Source: Kingella oralis (GTDB taxonomy: Bacteria > Pseudomonadota > Gammaproteobacteria > Burkholderiales > Neisseriaceae). Taken from it: a DNA stretch of 64,000 bases. Under the pieces are notes generated by a model. That model searched no databases, was not told the origin of the DNA, and worked only from the letters and a program-made list of their open reading frames with translations. The stretch is from positions 744,001 to 808,000 of the forward strand of contig NZ_CP059569.1 in NCBI RefSeq assembly GCF_014054985.1. Direction: 5' to 3'. Shown here piece by piece: positions 42,273 to 50,715 of the stretch. Position numbers and translations under genes: made by a program. Numbering within the stretch: the first letter of the stretch is position 1; the number at the start of each line of letters is the position of its first letter.

Positions 42273-43928
42273 ATGAACCAAACTGAACGCGATGCGATGC
42301 AATACGATGTGGTAATTGTGGGCGCGGGTGTAGCGGGCTTGTCTGCCGCGATTAAATTGAAGCAGCTGGCGGCGGATGCTGGGCGCGACATCAGCGTGTG
42401 CGTGCTGGAAAAGGGCAGCGAAGTGGGCGCGCATATTGTGTCGGGCGCGGTGTTTGACCCGATTGCGCTGAATGAATTATTGCCCAATTGGCGCGAGCTG
42501 AATGCGCCGCTTTCGCGTGCCGTTACCGAAGACGAAGTGTTGTTTTTAACCACCGAGCAATCTTTCAGGCTGCCTGTTACGCCAAATTTTGATAACCACG
42601 GCAACTACATCATCAGCTTGGGGCAGCTGTGCCGCTGGCTAGCAGAGCAGGCGGAAGGCTTGGGCGTGGAAATTTACGCGGGCTTTGCCGCAACCGAATT
42701 GCTGTTCCACGCCGACGGCAGCATCAAAGGCGTGGCAACGGGCGATATGGGCGTGGGCAAAGACGGCGCGCCCACGGCAAATTTCCAAGCGGGCATGGAA
42801 TTGCACGCGCAGCAAACGCTGTTTGCCGAGGGCGCGCGCGGCTCGCTCACGCAGCAAGTGATGGCGCAATTTGCGCTAAACCGCGATTGCCAGCCGCAAA
42901 CTTATGGCTTGGGCATCAAAGAGATATGGGAAGTGTCGCCCGAGCAATGCCACGCGGGGCGCGTGCAGCACACGGTGGGTTATCCGCTGGATCAGCGCAC
43001 TTATGGCGGCGCGTTTGTTTACCATCTGGACAACAACCAAATTGCGCTGGGCATGGTGATTGGGCTGGATTACGCCAATCCCTATCTCTCGCCCTTTGAA
43101 GAATTGCAACGCTGGAAGCTGCATCCTGCCATCCGCAAAATGCTGGAAGGCGGGCGGCGCGTGGCGTATGGAGCGCGGGCGTTGGTGGAAGGCGGTTTGC
43201 AGAGTTTGCCGCATTTGGCGTTTGCAGGCGGCGCGTTGATTGGCGATTGCGCGGGTTTTTTGAATGTACCGCGCATTAAGGGCTCGCACGCGGCGATGAA
43301 ATCGGCAATGCTGGCGGCAGAAGCTATTTTCCCCTTGTTGGACGATTTGGGCGATAGGCAGCCTGAAAGCGGTAAACAAGCCGATGAATACGAAAAATTG
43401 TTTCAAAACAGTTGGCTGTATCAAGAATTGCATCAGGCGCGCAATATCCGCCCCGCGTTTAAATGGGGCTTAATTCCCGCGATGATTTATTCGGGCTTGG
43501 AGTTTTACCTGCTCAAAGGGCGCGCGCCGTGGACGATTAAGCACCACGGCACCGACCACGGCAGCCTGAAAAAAGCCGCCGCCTGCCAGCCGATTGATTA
43601 TCCGAAGCCCGACGGCAAGATTACGTTTGACCGACTCAGCAGCGTGCAGCTGGCGAACGTGGCGCATGAAGAAAACCAGCCCGTGCATCTGCGCCTGCGC
43701 CATCCGCGCCTGATGCTGGATGTGAACGCGGCGGAATACGCCTCGCCCGAAACGCGCTATTGCCCCGCTGGTGTGTATGAAATCGTGCAAAAGGGCGGCG
43801 CGGCGCGGTTGCAGATTAACGCGGCAAACTGCGTGCACTGCAAAACCTGCGACATTAAAGACCCCACGCAAAACATTGAATGGACTTGCCCCGAAGGCGG
43901 GGGCGGGGCGAATTACGGCGCGATGTAA
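42273..43928 (+). CDS. Electron-transfer flavoprotein-ubiquinone oxidoreductase
   Basis: 551 residues, the normal size. N-terminal FAD motif YDVVIVGAGVAGLSAAIKL, EKGSEVGAHIVSGAVFDPIAL, QTYGLGIKEIWEV, HTVGYPLDQRTYGGAFVYHL and GDCAGFLNVPRIKGSHAAMKSAMLAAE match ETF-QO. The C-terminal [4Fe-4S] site is CPAGVYEI...NCVHCKTCDIKDPTQNIEWTCPEGGGG. The enzyme passes electrons from ETF (fatty-acid and amino-acid oxidation) to ubiquinone at the inner membrane. The etfAB genes are not here. An in-frame DUS encodes DRQPES. Confidence 0.96.
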   Translation: MNQTERDAMQYDVVIVGAGVAGLSAAIKLKQLAADAGRDISVCVLEKGSEVGAHIVSGAVFDPIALNELLPNWRELNAPLSRAVTEDEVLFLTTEQSFRLPVTPNFDNHGNYIISLGQLCRWLAEQAEGLGVEIYAGFAATELLFHADGSIKGVATGDMGVGKDGAPTANFQAGMELHAQQTLFAEGARGSLTQQVMAQFALNRDCQPQTYGLGIKEIWEVSPEQCHAGRVQHTVGYPLDQRTYGGAFVYHLDNNQIALGMVIGLDYANPYLSPFEELQRWKLHPAIRKMLEGGRRVAYGARALVEGGLQSLPHLAFAGGALIGDCAGFLNVPRIKGSHAAMKSAMLAAEAIFPLLDDLGDRQPESGKQADEYEKLFQNSWLYQELHQARNIRPAFKWGLIPAMIYSGLEFYLLKGRAPWTIKHHGTDHGSLKKAAACQPIDYPKPDGKITFDRLSSVQLANVAHEENQPVHLRLRHPRLMLDVNAAEYASPETRYCPAGVYEIVQKGGAARLQINAANCVHCKTCDIKDPTQNIEWTCPEGGGGANYGAM

Positions 43929-43948
43929 ACATGGCTATTAACGCCAAT

Positions 43949-43991
43949 AAAGGCAGCCTGAAAACGGTTTTTCTGTTTTCAGGCTGCCTTT
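43949..43991 (+). terminator. DUS hairpin behind the ETF-QO gene
   Basis: Seventeen-base perfect stem (43949-43965 with 43975-43991), 20 bases after the stop and 29 before the convergent crcB stop. Confidence 0.65.
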
Positions 43992-44019
43992 GCGTTGAAC
44001 CAAACAGGCTATTGCGTAA

Positions 44020-44382
44020 TTATCGCGCCAGCTTGCCCACCAGCCACGCGCCCAATACCACCGCGCCCACGCCGCCGCCCAAATGCAGCAGCAGCGCAGT
44101 AAGCAAATTGTGCCATTGCTGGCGTTGGCTCAGTTGCACCAATTCGGCGGCAAAGGTGGAAAACGTGGTCAAGCTGCCGAGCAAGCCTGTGATTAGGAAT
44201 AGTTTGATGTTGGTGGGCAGATTGAGCGCGAGAGCAGCACCGATGGCGAAGCAGCCAATCAGGTTGGCGAGCAGCGTGCCCAGCGGCAATGCTGCCCAGC
44301 TTGGGTTGAACCATGCGGCAAGCTGCCAGCGGATAAGCGCGCCGATGATTGCGCCTGCGGCGATGTAGAAGGGTTGGGGCAT
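44020..44382 (-). CDS. crcB: Fluoride exporter CrcB (Fluc channel)
   Basis: 120 residues with four membrane segments. Fluc hallmarks: GAIIGALIRWQL, GTLLANLIGCFAIG (the conserved Asn), and GLLGSLTTFSTFAAE (TTFST motif). It forms a dual-topology dimer exporting fluoride. It follows an 82-residue small gene on the same strand with 14 bases between, and a DUS fills that gap, ending right at the start codon. No fluoride riboswitch is recognisable in so short a space. Confidence 0.93.
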   Translation of the reverse strand: MPQPFYIAAGAIIGALIRWQLAAWFNPSWAALPLGTLLANLIGCFAIGAALALNLPTNIKLFLITGLLGSLTTFSTFAAELVQLSQRQQWHNLLTALLLHLGGGVGAVVLGAWLVGKLAR

Positions 44383-44396
44383 TTTCAGGCTGCCTT

Positions 44397-44645
44397 TTAG
44401 AAATCAAACTCGCCTTTGTCGCGTAAATCGTTTTCAAGAACGGCTAATCTATAACCCAGCCTAAACACCTCATCAATGTTATTTTCGCTGGCTTGAATAG
44501 TTGCAAGATTCAATTCATCTTCAATTTCAGAAATAATTTCAAAATAAACATGAGCGTGAGGGCTTTCGTTATACTCCTTTACTGCTTGTTCCAATATGTT
44601 TAAATCCATAACCATAACATTAAATGTTATTTTCTCTGTATTCAT
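44397..44645 (-). CDS. Small unrecognised protein, AT-rich
   Basis: 82 residues, acidic, no membrane segment: MNTEKITFNVMVMDLNILEQ, then helices with YFEIISEIEDELN and a C-terminal RLGYRLAVLENDLRDKGEFDF. AGGAAA precedes the ATG at proper distance. G+C is clearly lower than the genes around it. Just upstream of crcB in the same direction; co-transcription is possible but gives no functional hint. I do not recognise the family. Confidence 0.65.
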   Translation of the reverse strand: MNTEKITFNVMVMDLNILEQAVKEYNESPHAHVYFEIISEIEDELNLATIQASENNIDEVFRLGYRLAVLENDLRDKGEFDF

Positions 44646-44677
44646 TTTATCTATTTCCTATTGTTGAATAGCGTGTG

Positions 44678-45490
44678 CTACACCTTCAAACTCGCCTCAA
44701 AATGTTCCAACATCGCCAGTTCAAACGCACTAAACCCCGCCTGCTCCCGCGCTTCCAGATTAACGTGCCCGCGAAAAATAAACATATCGTAGCGGCGCAG
44801 CAAGCGGCGGAACAGCTCTTGCGGGTCAAGATTGCGCTCGCGGCAAAGGTGTTGATACCAATGGTTGCCAAAGCGCACATGTCCTACCTCGTCGCGGTAA
44901 ATAATATCCAGCACCGCGCAAGTTTCATCATCGCCGCGCTGCGCCACCTTGGCGCGAATGGCGGGGGTAACATCCAGCCCACGCGCTTCCAGCACGCGCG
45001 GCACCAACGCCATCCGCAGCAAAGGGTCATACGCCGTTTTGTATGCCATGTCCCACAAATGCGCGTGCGCGGTGAAGTCGCCGTAGTCGTAGCCATGCGC
45101 GTTCAGCCGTGCGCGCATCAGCGCAAAATGTTCGCATTCTTCCTTTGCCACTTGCAGCCAGTTTTCAGCAAACGGCGCAGGCAGCGTGCGAAAACGATAC
45201 ACCGCATCCAGCGCAAGGTTAATCGCGTTAAATTCAATGTGGGCAATCGCGTGCAACATCGCCGCGTAGCCTTCGGCGGTGCTGGTTTTGCGCTTGTCCA
45301 CCGCCGTGGCAGGTACCAGCTCGGGGCGCGCGGGGCGGCCTGCGATTTGAATATCGTGCACAGGGCTGTCGTTCACGATTTTCAGGCTGCCTGTTTGATA
45401 TTGTTGATACAACGCCAGCGTTTGCTTGCATTTGCGCGTGGGGTTGGTTTCGCGCAGAGCGTGTTCCAGTTGCGTATAAAAATGAGTCAT
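44678..45490 (-). CDS. DUF455 ferritin-like diiron protein
   Basis: 270 residues. The ferritin-like helices carry the diiron set AHIEFNAINLALD, KEECEHFALMRARLNAHGYDYGDF and YRDEVGHVRFGNHWYQ. These features match DUF455, a family with a predicted diiron site and no firmly known substrate; a redox or oxygen-related role is likely. No obvious ribosome site. An in-frame DUS encodes GSLK near residue 34. Confidence 0.85.
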   Translation of the reverse strand: MTHFYTQLEHALRETNPTRKCKQTLALYQQYQTGSLKIVNDSPVHDIQIAGRPARPELVPATAVDKRKTSTAEGYAAMLHAIAHIEFNAINLALDAVYRFRTLPAPFAENWLQVAKEECEHFALMRARLNAHGYDYGDFTAHAHLWDMAYKTAYDPLLRMALVPRVLEARGLDVTPAIRAKVAQRGDDETCAVLDIIYRDEVGHVRFGNHWYQHLCRERNLDPQELFRRLLRRYDMFIFRGHVNLEAREQAGFSAFELAMLEHFEASLKV

Positions 45491-45620
45491 GATTTAAAAT
45501 TGGGTAAACCAAAATGAATTTTGTTGTTTGGATTGAATGGGTTATCGCGCATCATGCATTTTACACAGCGTGAAAGGCTTTTCAGGCTGCCTGAAAGTAT
45601 CTAATATCCGCGCTGCTTGT

Positions 45621-45652
45621 TAGAACCTGCAAATTGAATGCAGGTTCTTGTA
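45621..45652. repeat. GAACCTGCA hairpin
   Basis: GAACCTGCA and TGCAGGTTC pair around a short loop, about 30 bases before lolA. The ends resemble MITE termini (GAACCTG / CAGGTTC), perhaps the scar of a deleted copy. Confidence 0.45.
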
Positions 45653-45679
45653 TTGTAACGCAACTACTATAAGGACTAA

Positions 45680-46297
45680 ATGATGAAAACTTGGAAAACC
45701 CTATTTGCCGCTGCCTTGTTCACCGCGTTTGCCGCTCAAGCCCAAGCGGGCGCGATTGATGCGCTGAAAAAGTTTAACGACGATGCAGACGGCATCAGCG
45801 GCTCGTTCACGCAAACCGTGCGCAGCAAAAAGAAAACGCAAATCAGCTCGGGCAGTTTCAAAATCTTGCGGCCAGGGCTGTTCCGCTGGGAATACACCAA
45901 GCCTTATCAGCAAACCATTGTGGGCGATGGCAAAACCATTTGGTTGTATGATATTGAATTAAAACAAGTTACCAAGTCCGACCAAAACCAAGCCATTGGC
46001 GACAGCCCCGCGGCTATTTTGTCTAACAAAACCGCGCTGGATGCCAGCTATTCGCTTAAAGAAGACGGCAGCAAAAACGGCGTGGATTATGTGCTCGCCA
46101 CACCGAAGAAAAACAACGCGGGCTATCAATTTATCCGCATCGGCTTTAAAGGCGACACGCTGGCGGCGATGGAGCTGAAAGACAGCTTCGGCAACCAAAC
46201 CAGCATCAGCTTTGGCGGCGTGAACACCAACGCCCATTTATCGCGCGGCGCGTTTACGTTTACTCCGCCCAAAGGCGTGGATGTGTTGAGCCAGTAG
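45680..46297 (+). CDS. lolA: Outer-membrane lipoprotein carrier protein LolA
   Basis: 205 residues with signal peptide (cleavage after AQA). The mature chain shows the LolA pattern: DGISGSFTQTVRSKKKTQISSGSFKILRPGLFRWEYTKPYQQTIVGDGKTIWLYD, then LKQVTKSDQNQAIGDSPAAIL and FGNQTSISFGGVNTNAHLSRGAFTFTPPKGVDV. It ferries lipoproteins across the periplasm from LolCDE to LolB, relevant to the several lipoproteins in this window. AAGGA precedes a double ATG. Confidence 0.95.
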   Translation: MMKTWKTLFAAALFTAFAAQAQAGAIDALKKFNDDADGISGSFTQTVRSKKKTQISSGSFKILRPGLFRWEYTKPYQQTIVGDGKTIWLYDIELKQVTKSDQNQAIGDSPAAILSNKTALDASYSLKEDGSKNGVDYVLATPKKNNAGYQFIRIGFKGDTLAAMELKDSFGNQTSISFGGVNTNAHLSRGAFTFTPPKGVDVLSQ

Positions 46298-46308
46298 TGT
46301 GAAGTTGA

Positions 46309-46350
46309 TTTTCAGGCTGCCTATTCGGGGATGGATAGGCAGCCTGAAAA
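46309..46350 (+). terminator. DUS hairpin behind lolA
   Basis: Fifteen-base arms (46309-46323 with 46336-46350), 12 bases past the lolA stop. Confidence 0.6.
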
Positions 46351-46373
46351 CCATCTCGCCGCCGCAAAACCTT

Positions 46374-46379
46374 TATAAT
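46374..46379 (+). promoter_or_regulatory. Possible -10 box for ubiB
   Basis: Perfect TATAAT 36 bases before the ubiB start; the -35 region is not recognisable. Confidence 0.4.
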
Positions 46380-46414
46380 CGCGTTTTCTTGTTCACTGTT
46401 TACGATTGCCCGCT

Positions 46415-47926
46415 ATGAAATGGTTTTCCCGCCCCGCCGTTATCCTGAAAACGCTGTATCGCTATGGTTTGGCCGATATGGTTACGCCGCATATTCGCTT
46501 GCGCTGGTTGCAAAAACTGGCGTTGCGGCTGCCCAAATCGCAGCAGTTTGCGGGCGAGCCATTGCCTGTGCGGCTGCGCTTGGCGTTGGAAAGCCTAGGG
46601 CCGATTTTTGTGAAGCTGGGGCAGGTGCTGTCCACGCGCCCCGATTTGCTGCCGCCTGATTACGCGGCGGAGCTGGCGAAGTTGCAGGATAAAGTGCCGC
46701 CGTTTGCTGCAGCGTTGTCGCGCCAGCAGATTGAAGCGTCGCTGGGGCGGCAAATTGATGAATTGTATGCAGAATTTGGCGACGAGCCTGTGGCAAGCGC
46801 GTCCATTGCGCAGGTGCATCGGGCGCGGCTGTTTAGCGGCGAAGCGGTGGCGGTGAAGGTGTTGCGCCCCAATTTGCTGGGCGTGATTGAACAGGACTTG
46901 GCGTTGATGCGCTTTGCGGCGACGTGGATTGAGCGCGTGTTTGCCGATGGCAAGCGCTTGAAGCCGCGCGAGGTGGTGGCGGAGTTTGACAAATATTTGC
47001 ACGATGAACTGGATTTGATGCGCGAGGCGGCGAACGCCAGCCAGCTGGGGCGGCAGTTTGCCGACAGCGATAAGTTGATTGTGCCGCAGGTGTTTTTTGA
47101 TTATTGCAGCCGCGAGGTACTGACGATTGAATGGATGGACGGCACGCCGATTTCGGATATCGGCAGCCTGAAAGCGCAGGGCATCGATTTGAAACAGCTG
47201 GCGCGTTACGGCGTGGAGATTTTTTTCACGCAGGTGTTCAACAACGGCTTTTTCCACGCCGATATGCACCCCGGTAATATTTTGGTGGCGGCAGACGGGC
47301 GGTATATCGCGCTGGATTTCGGCATCGTGGGCAGCCTGACGGAGTATGACAAGCGTTATCTGGCGATTAACTTTTTGGCGTTTTTTAACCGCGATTATCA
47401 TCGAGTGGCAACGGCGCACATTGAAAGCGGCTGGGTGCCGCCTGATACGCGGGCGGAAGATTTGGAAGCGGCGGTGCGCACGGTGTGCGAGCCGATTTTT
47501 AACAAGCCGCTGTCGCAGATTTCGTTTGGCATGGTGTTGATGCGCCTGTTTGAAACCAGCCGCCGTTTTAATGTGGAAATTCAGCCGCAGCTCGTGTTGC
47601 TGCAAAAAACGCTGTTAAACATTGAAGGCTTGGGGCGACAGCTAGACCCCGATTTAGACTTATGGAAAACGGCAAAACCGTTTTTGGTGAAATGGATGGA
47701 CAGCCAAATTGGCGTGCGCGCGCTGCTGAAAAATTTGAAGGACGAAGCCCCTGATTGGGCGGAAATTCTGCCCAGCCTGCCGCGCAAAGTTGCCGCGCTG
47801 GTGGACGAGAAAAAACAGGATGAAATGCGGCAGGCAACGCTGCATTTGATTCACAGTCAGCGGCGGCAGAATTTTTGGCTGGGGGTGATTGCGCTGGTGT
47901 TGGTGTTGATGTTGCTGTTTAAGTGA
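46415..47926 (+). CDS. ubiB: Ubiquinone biosynthesis protein kinase-like UbiB
   Basis: 503 residues. The ABC1/ADCK atypical kinase signature is clear: KLGQVLSTRPDLLPPDYAAELAKLQD (KxGQ), VASASIAQVHRARLFSGEAVAVKVLRP, FFHADMHPGNILV (about 280-292) and LDFGIVGSL. One or two C-terminal membrane segments (FWLGVIALVLVLMLLF). It is needed for ubiquinone synthesis, probably as an ATPase making precursors accessible. ATG 46415 gives MKWFSRPAVILKTLYRYGL; the frame extends 9 bases upstream to a TTG. Alone in its operon here. Confidence 0.95.
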   Translation: MKWFSRPAVILKTLYRYGLADMVTPHIRLRWLQKLALRLPKSQQFAGEPLPVRLRLALESLGPIFVKLGQVLSTRPDLLPPDYAAELAKLQDKVPPFAAALSRQQIEASLGRQIDELYAEFGDEPVASASIAQVHRARLFSGEAVAVKVLRPNLLGVIEQDLALMRFAATWIERVFADGKRLKPREVVAEFDKYLHDELDLMREAANASQLGRQFADSDKLIVPQVFFDYCSREVLTIEWMDGTPISDIGSLKAQGIDLKQLARYGVEIFFTQVFNNGFFHADMHPGNILVAADGRYIALDFGIVGSLTEYDKRYLAINFLAFFNRDYHRVATAHIESGWVPPDTRAEDLEAAVRTVCEPIFNKPLSQISFGMVLMRLFETSRRFNVEIQPQLVLLQKTLLNIEGLGRQLDPDLDLWKTAKPFLVKWMDSQIGVRALLKNLKDEAPDWAEILPSLPRKVAALVDEKKQDEMRQATLHLIHSQRRQNFWLGVIALVLVLMLLFK

Positions 47927-47940
47927 TGGAGGTGGTTGAG

Positions 47941-47984
47941 GCAGCCTGAAAATGTGTTGAGATGCGTTTTCAGGCTGCTTTTTG
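47941..47984 (+). terminator. DUS hairpin behind ubiB
   Basis: GCAGCCTGAAAA pairs with TTTTCAGGCTGC and ends in TTTTTG, 14 bases behind the ubiB stop. Confidence 0.65.
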
Positions 47985-48101
47985 TGTGCAGAATGAGGCA
48001 GCCTGAAAATGGTTTGTGCTTTGTGGTTAGCTTTGGGTGTGATTTTAACCATGCGTCTCGTGCCGACGGGGCACTTACTTTTCTTTGCTTCGCCAAAGTG
48101 T

Positions 48102-48260
48102 GAACCTGTATTCATCATCCACGCGATAGCTTTCGCGTCCTAAAAACATGGCTACTGCGTTGCAAATGCTCGCAAGGTATCCAACCTTGCTGCGCTTTGC
48201 GCCTTGTATCCATGCTTTTATGCCGCAAAATCTATTCACGCGGATAATGAACACAGGTTC
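48102..48260. mobile_element. MITE-like element, copy 3
   Basis: Termini GAACCTGTATTCAT (48102-48115) and ATGAACACAGGTTC (48247-48260) are inverted repeats with 13 of 14 matches. The interior matches copy 2 closely. It stands within a CTTTGCTTCGCCAAAG segment, with AAAG on both sides. No clear TWA duplication, unlike the other copies. Confidence 0.7.
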
Positions 48261-48489
48261 AAAGCAAAAGAAAGGCGACCCTGACGTGCAGGTTTGGCAC
48301 GCCAAACTTTCCGAAGGCTGCATCCTTTTTTCGGCGCGTGCGAACTAGCCGCGCTACGCGCGTCGTCGGACAAGCGCACGCTTTTTCCCGAAAAAAAAAT
48401 GCTGCGTTCGGCTGGACGTAGGGGAGAGGGCAGTAGTATCAAGCAGTTGTGAAGCGTTAGGCAGCCTGAAAGCCAATCTATCCAGTAAA

Positions 48490-48526
48490 AAAACCGTTTG
48501 GCGCAATACCAAACGGTTTTGTTTTT
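48490..48526 (+). terminator. Orphan rho-independent terminator
   Basis: AAAACCGTTTGG and CCAAACGGTTTT pair around GCGCAAT, with T runs after. It lies between two opposed DUS words. No gene ends upstream, so it may be left from a deleted gene. Confidence 0.7.
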
Positions 48527-48581
48527 CAGGCTGCCTTTGTTTGCATAATGGGGCAGCCTGAAAATGGTGTAGGAGGGCTTG

Positions 48582-48745
48582 TTGCGAAATGGCGAATTAA
48601 ACAAACTTTGCTGGTTGCCAAGATGTCGGCGAGCCGCCGACGCTCCATTGGTTGCAGGTTTTGCAAAGGTTTCAGGCTGCCTTTTGTGTGCAGAATGAGG
48701 CAGCCTGAAAATGGAACGGCGACGGCTGTCGCCAAAATCGCGCGT
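48582..48745. repeat. Two-hairpin dispersed repeat, broken copy D
   Basis: The ATGTCGGCGAGCCGCCGACGC hairpin half with CTCCATTGGTTGCAGGTTTTGCAAAGG and inverted DUS is at about 48615-48680. A piece of the other half (TGGAACGGCGACGGC) is at about 48711. The halves are not in their usual order. Confidence 0.55.
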
Positions 48746-48950
48746 TTGAATAAGCTGCGCTTGTGTTGGTTATTCCATCGTGGTGGGTGATGGGTTGCTT
48801 AAACGGTTGATGTTGCGCGGGGTGCAGGGGCTTGCCCCTGCTCGTGGTAGGCGGCGAAACGCCTGCGCGGGCGAAAAATAGGCAATGGGCAGCCTGAAAG
48901 ATGGCTGGTAAACAAGGGGAAAGGTAGCCTGAAAATGGGGCTTGGCGGGG

Positions 48951-49535
48951 TTATACGGGCTCGGGTTCGGCTGTACTGCTGGCTTCTTCGTTTGGGCTAA
49001 ACAGTTCGGGGATTTCGGGCAGGATAAGTTCGCCCAGCTCGGTGAGCGGGGGGAGTTCGGCGAGGCTGGTGAGTTGCAGGTCGCTGAGAAATTGGTCGGT
49101 GGTCGCCCACAGTGAGGGTTTGCCGATGCTGTCGCGCTGTCCGATGATTTCTATCCAGCCGCGCTCTTGCAGGGTTTGCATGACGTTTTGCGATACGCTG
49201 ACGCCGCGGATGTTTTCTATGTCGCCGCGGGTTACGGGCTGTTGGTAGGCGATGATGGCGAGGGTTTCCATGACGGCGCGGGAGTAGTGGGGGGTGCGGG
49301 TGTCGTTGAGGCTGGCGAGTTGTGGGTAGGCGGCGGGGGTGATTTGGAAGCGCCAGCCTTCTGCGCTGTACACGAGTTCTAGGGCGCGGTTTTGCCAGCG
49401 GGCTTTCAGGCTGCCTAATACGTCGATGAGTTTGTCGGGGGAAAGGGGCGGGGTGCAGAGTTCGCGCATGGCTTTTTCGCTGAGGGGCTCGGTTTGGGTG
49501 AGCAGGGCGGCTTCGATTAGGGATTCTGGGGTCAT
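48951..49535 (-). CDS. scpB: Segregation and condensation protein B
   Basis: 194 residues. The two winged-helix domains are visible as LIEAALLTQTEPLSEKAMRELCTP and SRAVMETLAIIAYQQPVTRGDIENIRGVSVSQNVMQTLQERGWIEIIGQRDSIGKPSLWATTDQFL, the ScpB signature. ScpB works with ScpA and SMC in chromosome condensation. scpA is not adjacent here. The C-terminal tail is Pro/Glu-rich. An in-frame DUS encodes LGSLKARW. Confidence 0.94.
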   Translation of the reverse strand: MTPESLIEAALLTQTEPLSEKAMRELCTPPLSPDKLIDVLGSLKARWQNRALELVYSAEGWRFQITPAAYPQLASLNDTRTPHYSRAVMETLAIIAYQQPVTRGDIENIRGVSVSQNVMQTLQERGWIEIIGQRDSIGKPSLWATTDQFLSDLQLTSLAELPPLTELGELILPEIPELFSPNEEASSTAEPEPV

Positions 49536-49595
49536 GGTGGTGGGGGTGTGAGTGTAGTTAAAGGATTTTCAGGCTGCCTTTGCTTTGGGGCGCGG

Positions 49596-50612
49596 TTATT
49601 CAAACCAATGGCGTTTTTTGCGGGTGCGGAATGTCCATGTTTCGGTGTGTTGTTTGCCGTTTTGGCTGTAAACGAATTGGGCGGTGTATTCGGTGTTGTA
49701 GTCTAGGGGCTTGGGGGCAAAGAGGGCAAATTCGTTGGGTTGCAGTTGGTGGTTGGGGTCGCTGGCGGCGGTGAGGATGGTGGGGTTGGCGATTTCGCCG
49801 TGGCTGCTGCGTAGGGTGAAGCGGTGTAGGGTGATGGGGGCTTGGTTGCCGTAAAAGGCGATGCTGACGGGGTTGCCAACGGGGTTGCGGGTGGGCATGG
49901 GGTTGGGGTTTTCTTTGCCGTCGTAGCTGGGGTCGATGTTGTTGCCGATGGGGAATTTGACGGGGGCAAGGTGTTCGGGGGGGAGTTCGTCGAGTGGGAT
50001 GCTGGTGCGTTCGCCGTTGCAGGGTAGGGTGAGCAGGTAGCGGCTGCGGTTTTGGGCGAGTTGGTCGGCTTGGGCACAGAGTTCGCGCTCGTGGCTACTG
50101 CCTTGTTCTACGACGAAGGCGGTGTATTTGCCGCGCACCCATGCTGCGCCTGCTTCGTTGTGGGTGGGGGTGAGCAGGGCGAGGCGGTGGTAGAGGGCGG
50201 TCATGAGGCTGTCGGTGCTGGTTCTGCCTGAGCGGGCGAAGTTGCTGATGGTGAGGTTTTCGGCGACGCCTGCGCTGTATCCTGCGGCGGCGGCGCGGGT
50301 TTGGGGGGCTGCGCCTGTGTAGCTGGGGTGGCTGCGTTGGGTTTCGTTGTGGCCTTCGGGGTGGCGGCTGAGGTAGTTGGCGTGGTTTTGGGCGGCTTTT
50401 TGCAGTTGGGGGTTGGGGGCGAGGGGTTGCAAGCCTGCTTGGGTGCGCCAGTAGTTGAGGCGGTCTAGCCCTGCTTTGGCTTCTTTGGCGGGGTTGTAGC
50501 GGGCTTGGGAGAAGTAGCCCATGCCGAGCAGTAGGGCGGCGAGGGGCAGCCAGAAGTAGAGGAGGCGGCGGATAAGGGGGGATTGGGGGCGTTGTGTGCG
50601 GGATTTTTTCAT
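49596..50612 (-). CDS. CAP/SCP-domain secreted or anchored protein
   Basis: 338 residues. A basic N-terminus and one membrane segment (about 17-33) are followed by a CAP-like domain: LDRLNYWRTQAGLQPLAPNPQLQKAAQNHANYLSRH, EGHNETQRSHPSYTGAAPQTRAAAAGYSAGVAENL and DSLMTALYHRLALLTPTHNEAGAAW, similar to bacterial YkwD-type proteins. A C-terminal beta-rich part (about 240-338, ending FRTRKKRHWFE) is probably a separate domain. Function of bacterial CAP proteins is unsettled. The ATG at 50612 is chosen because the upstream frame reads DUS (RQPEN, FSGCL). Its ribosome site is poor. Confidence 0.75.
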   Translation of the reverse strand: MKKSRTQRPQSPLIRRLLYFWLPLAALLLGMGYFSQARYNPAKEAKAGLDRLNYWRTQAGLQPLAPNPQLQKAAQNHANYLSRHPEGHNETQRSHPSYTGAAPQTRAAAAGYSAGVAENLTISNFARSGRTSTDSLMTALYHRLALLTPTHNEAGAAWVRGKYTAFVVEQGSSHERELCAQADQLAQNRSRYLLTLPCNGERTSIPLDELPPEHLAPVKFPIGNNIDPSYDGKENPNPMPTRNPVGNPVSIAFYGNQAPITLHRFTLRSSHGEIANPTILTAASDPNHQLQPNEFALFAPKPLDYNTEYTAQFVYSQNGKQHTETWTFRTRKKRHWFE

Positions 50613-50715
50613 GGTGGGGGGGAGACAGCCTGAAAAGCGTGGGGGTGGTGGTTGGCAGGGGTTTTCAGGCTGCCTTTTGGGGTGGGGTTTATGGGGACGT
50701 AAAATAAAACGATAA

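Larger units (their letters stand above)
47927..48950. other. Gene-free repeat stretch between ubiB and scpB
   Basis: Holds a DUS hairpin, a MITE copy, a decayed GC-rich segment (48263-48430), an orphan terminator, a piece of the two-hairpin repeat and single DUS words. Short open frames (for example 48075-48323 on minus) lie inside the mobile element. I see no gene. Confidence 0.65.

Noticed and set aside
44383..44396. Fluoride riboswitch in front of crcB
   Set aside because: The 14-base gap to the upstream gene is filled by a DUS and is too short; no known motif is seen before the small gene either.
48075..48323. 82-codon minus-strand frame
   Set aside because: It lies almost entirely in MITE copy 3, and its match is to the element and not to a protein family.
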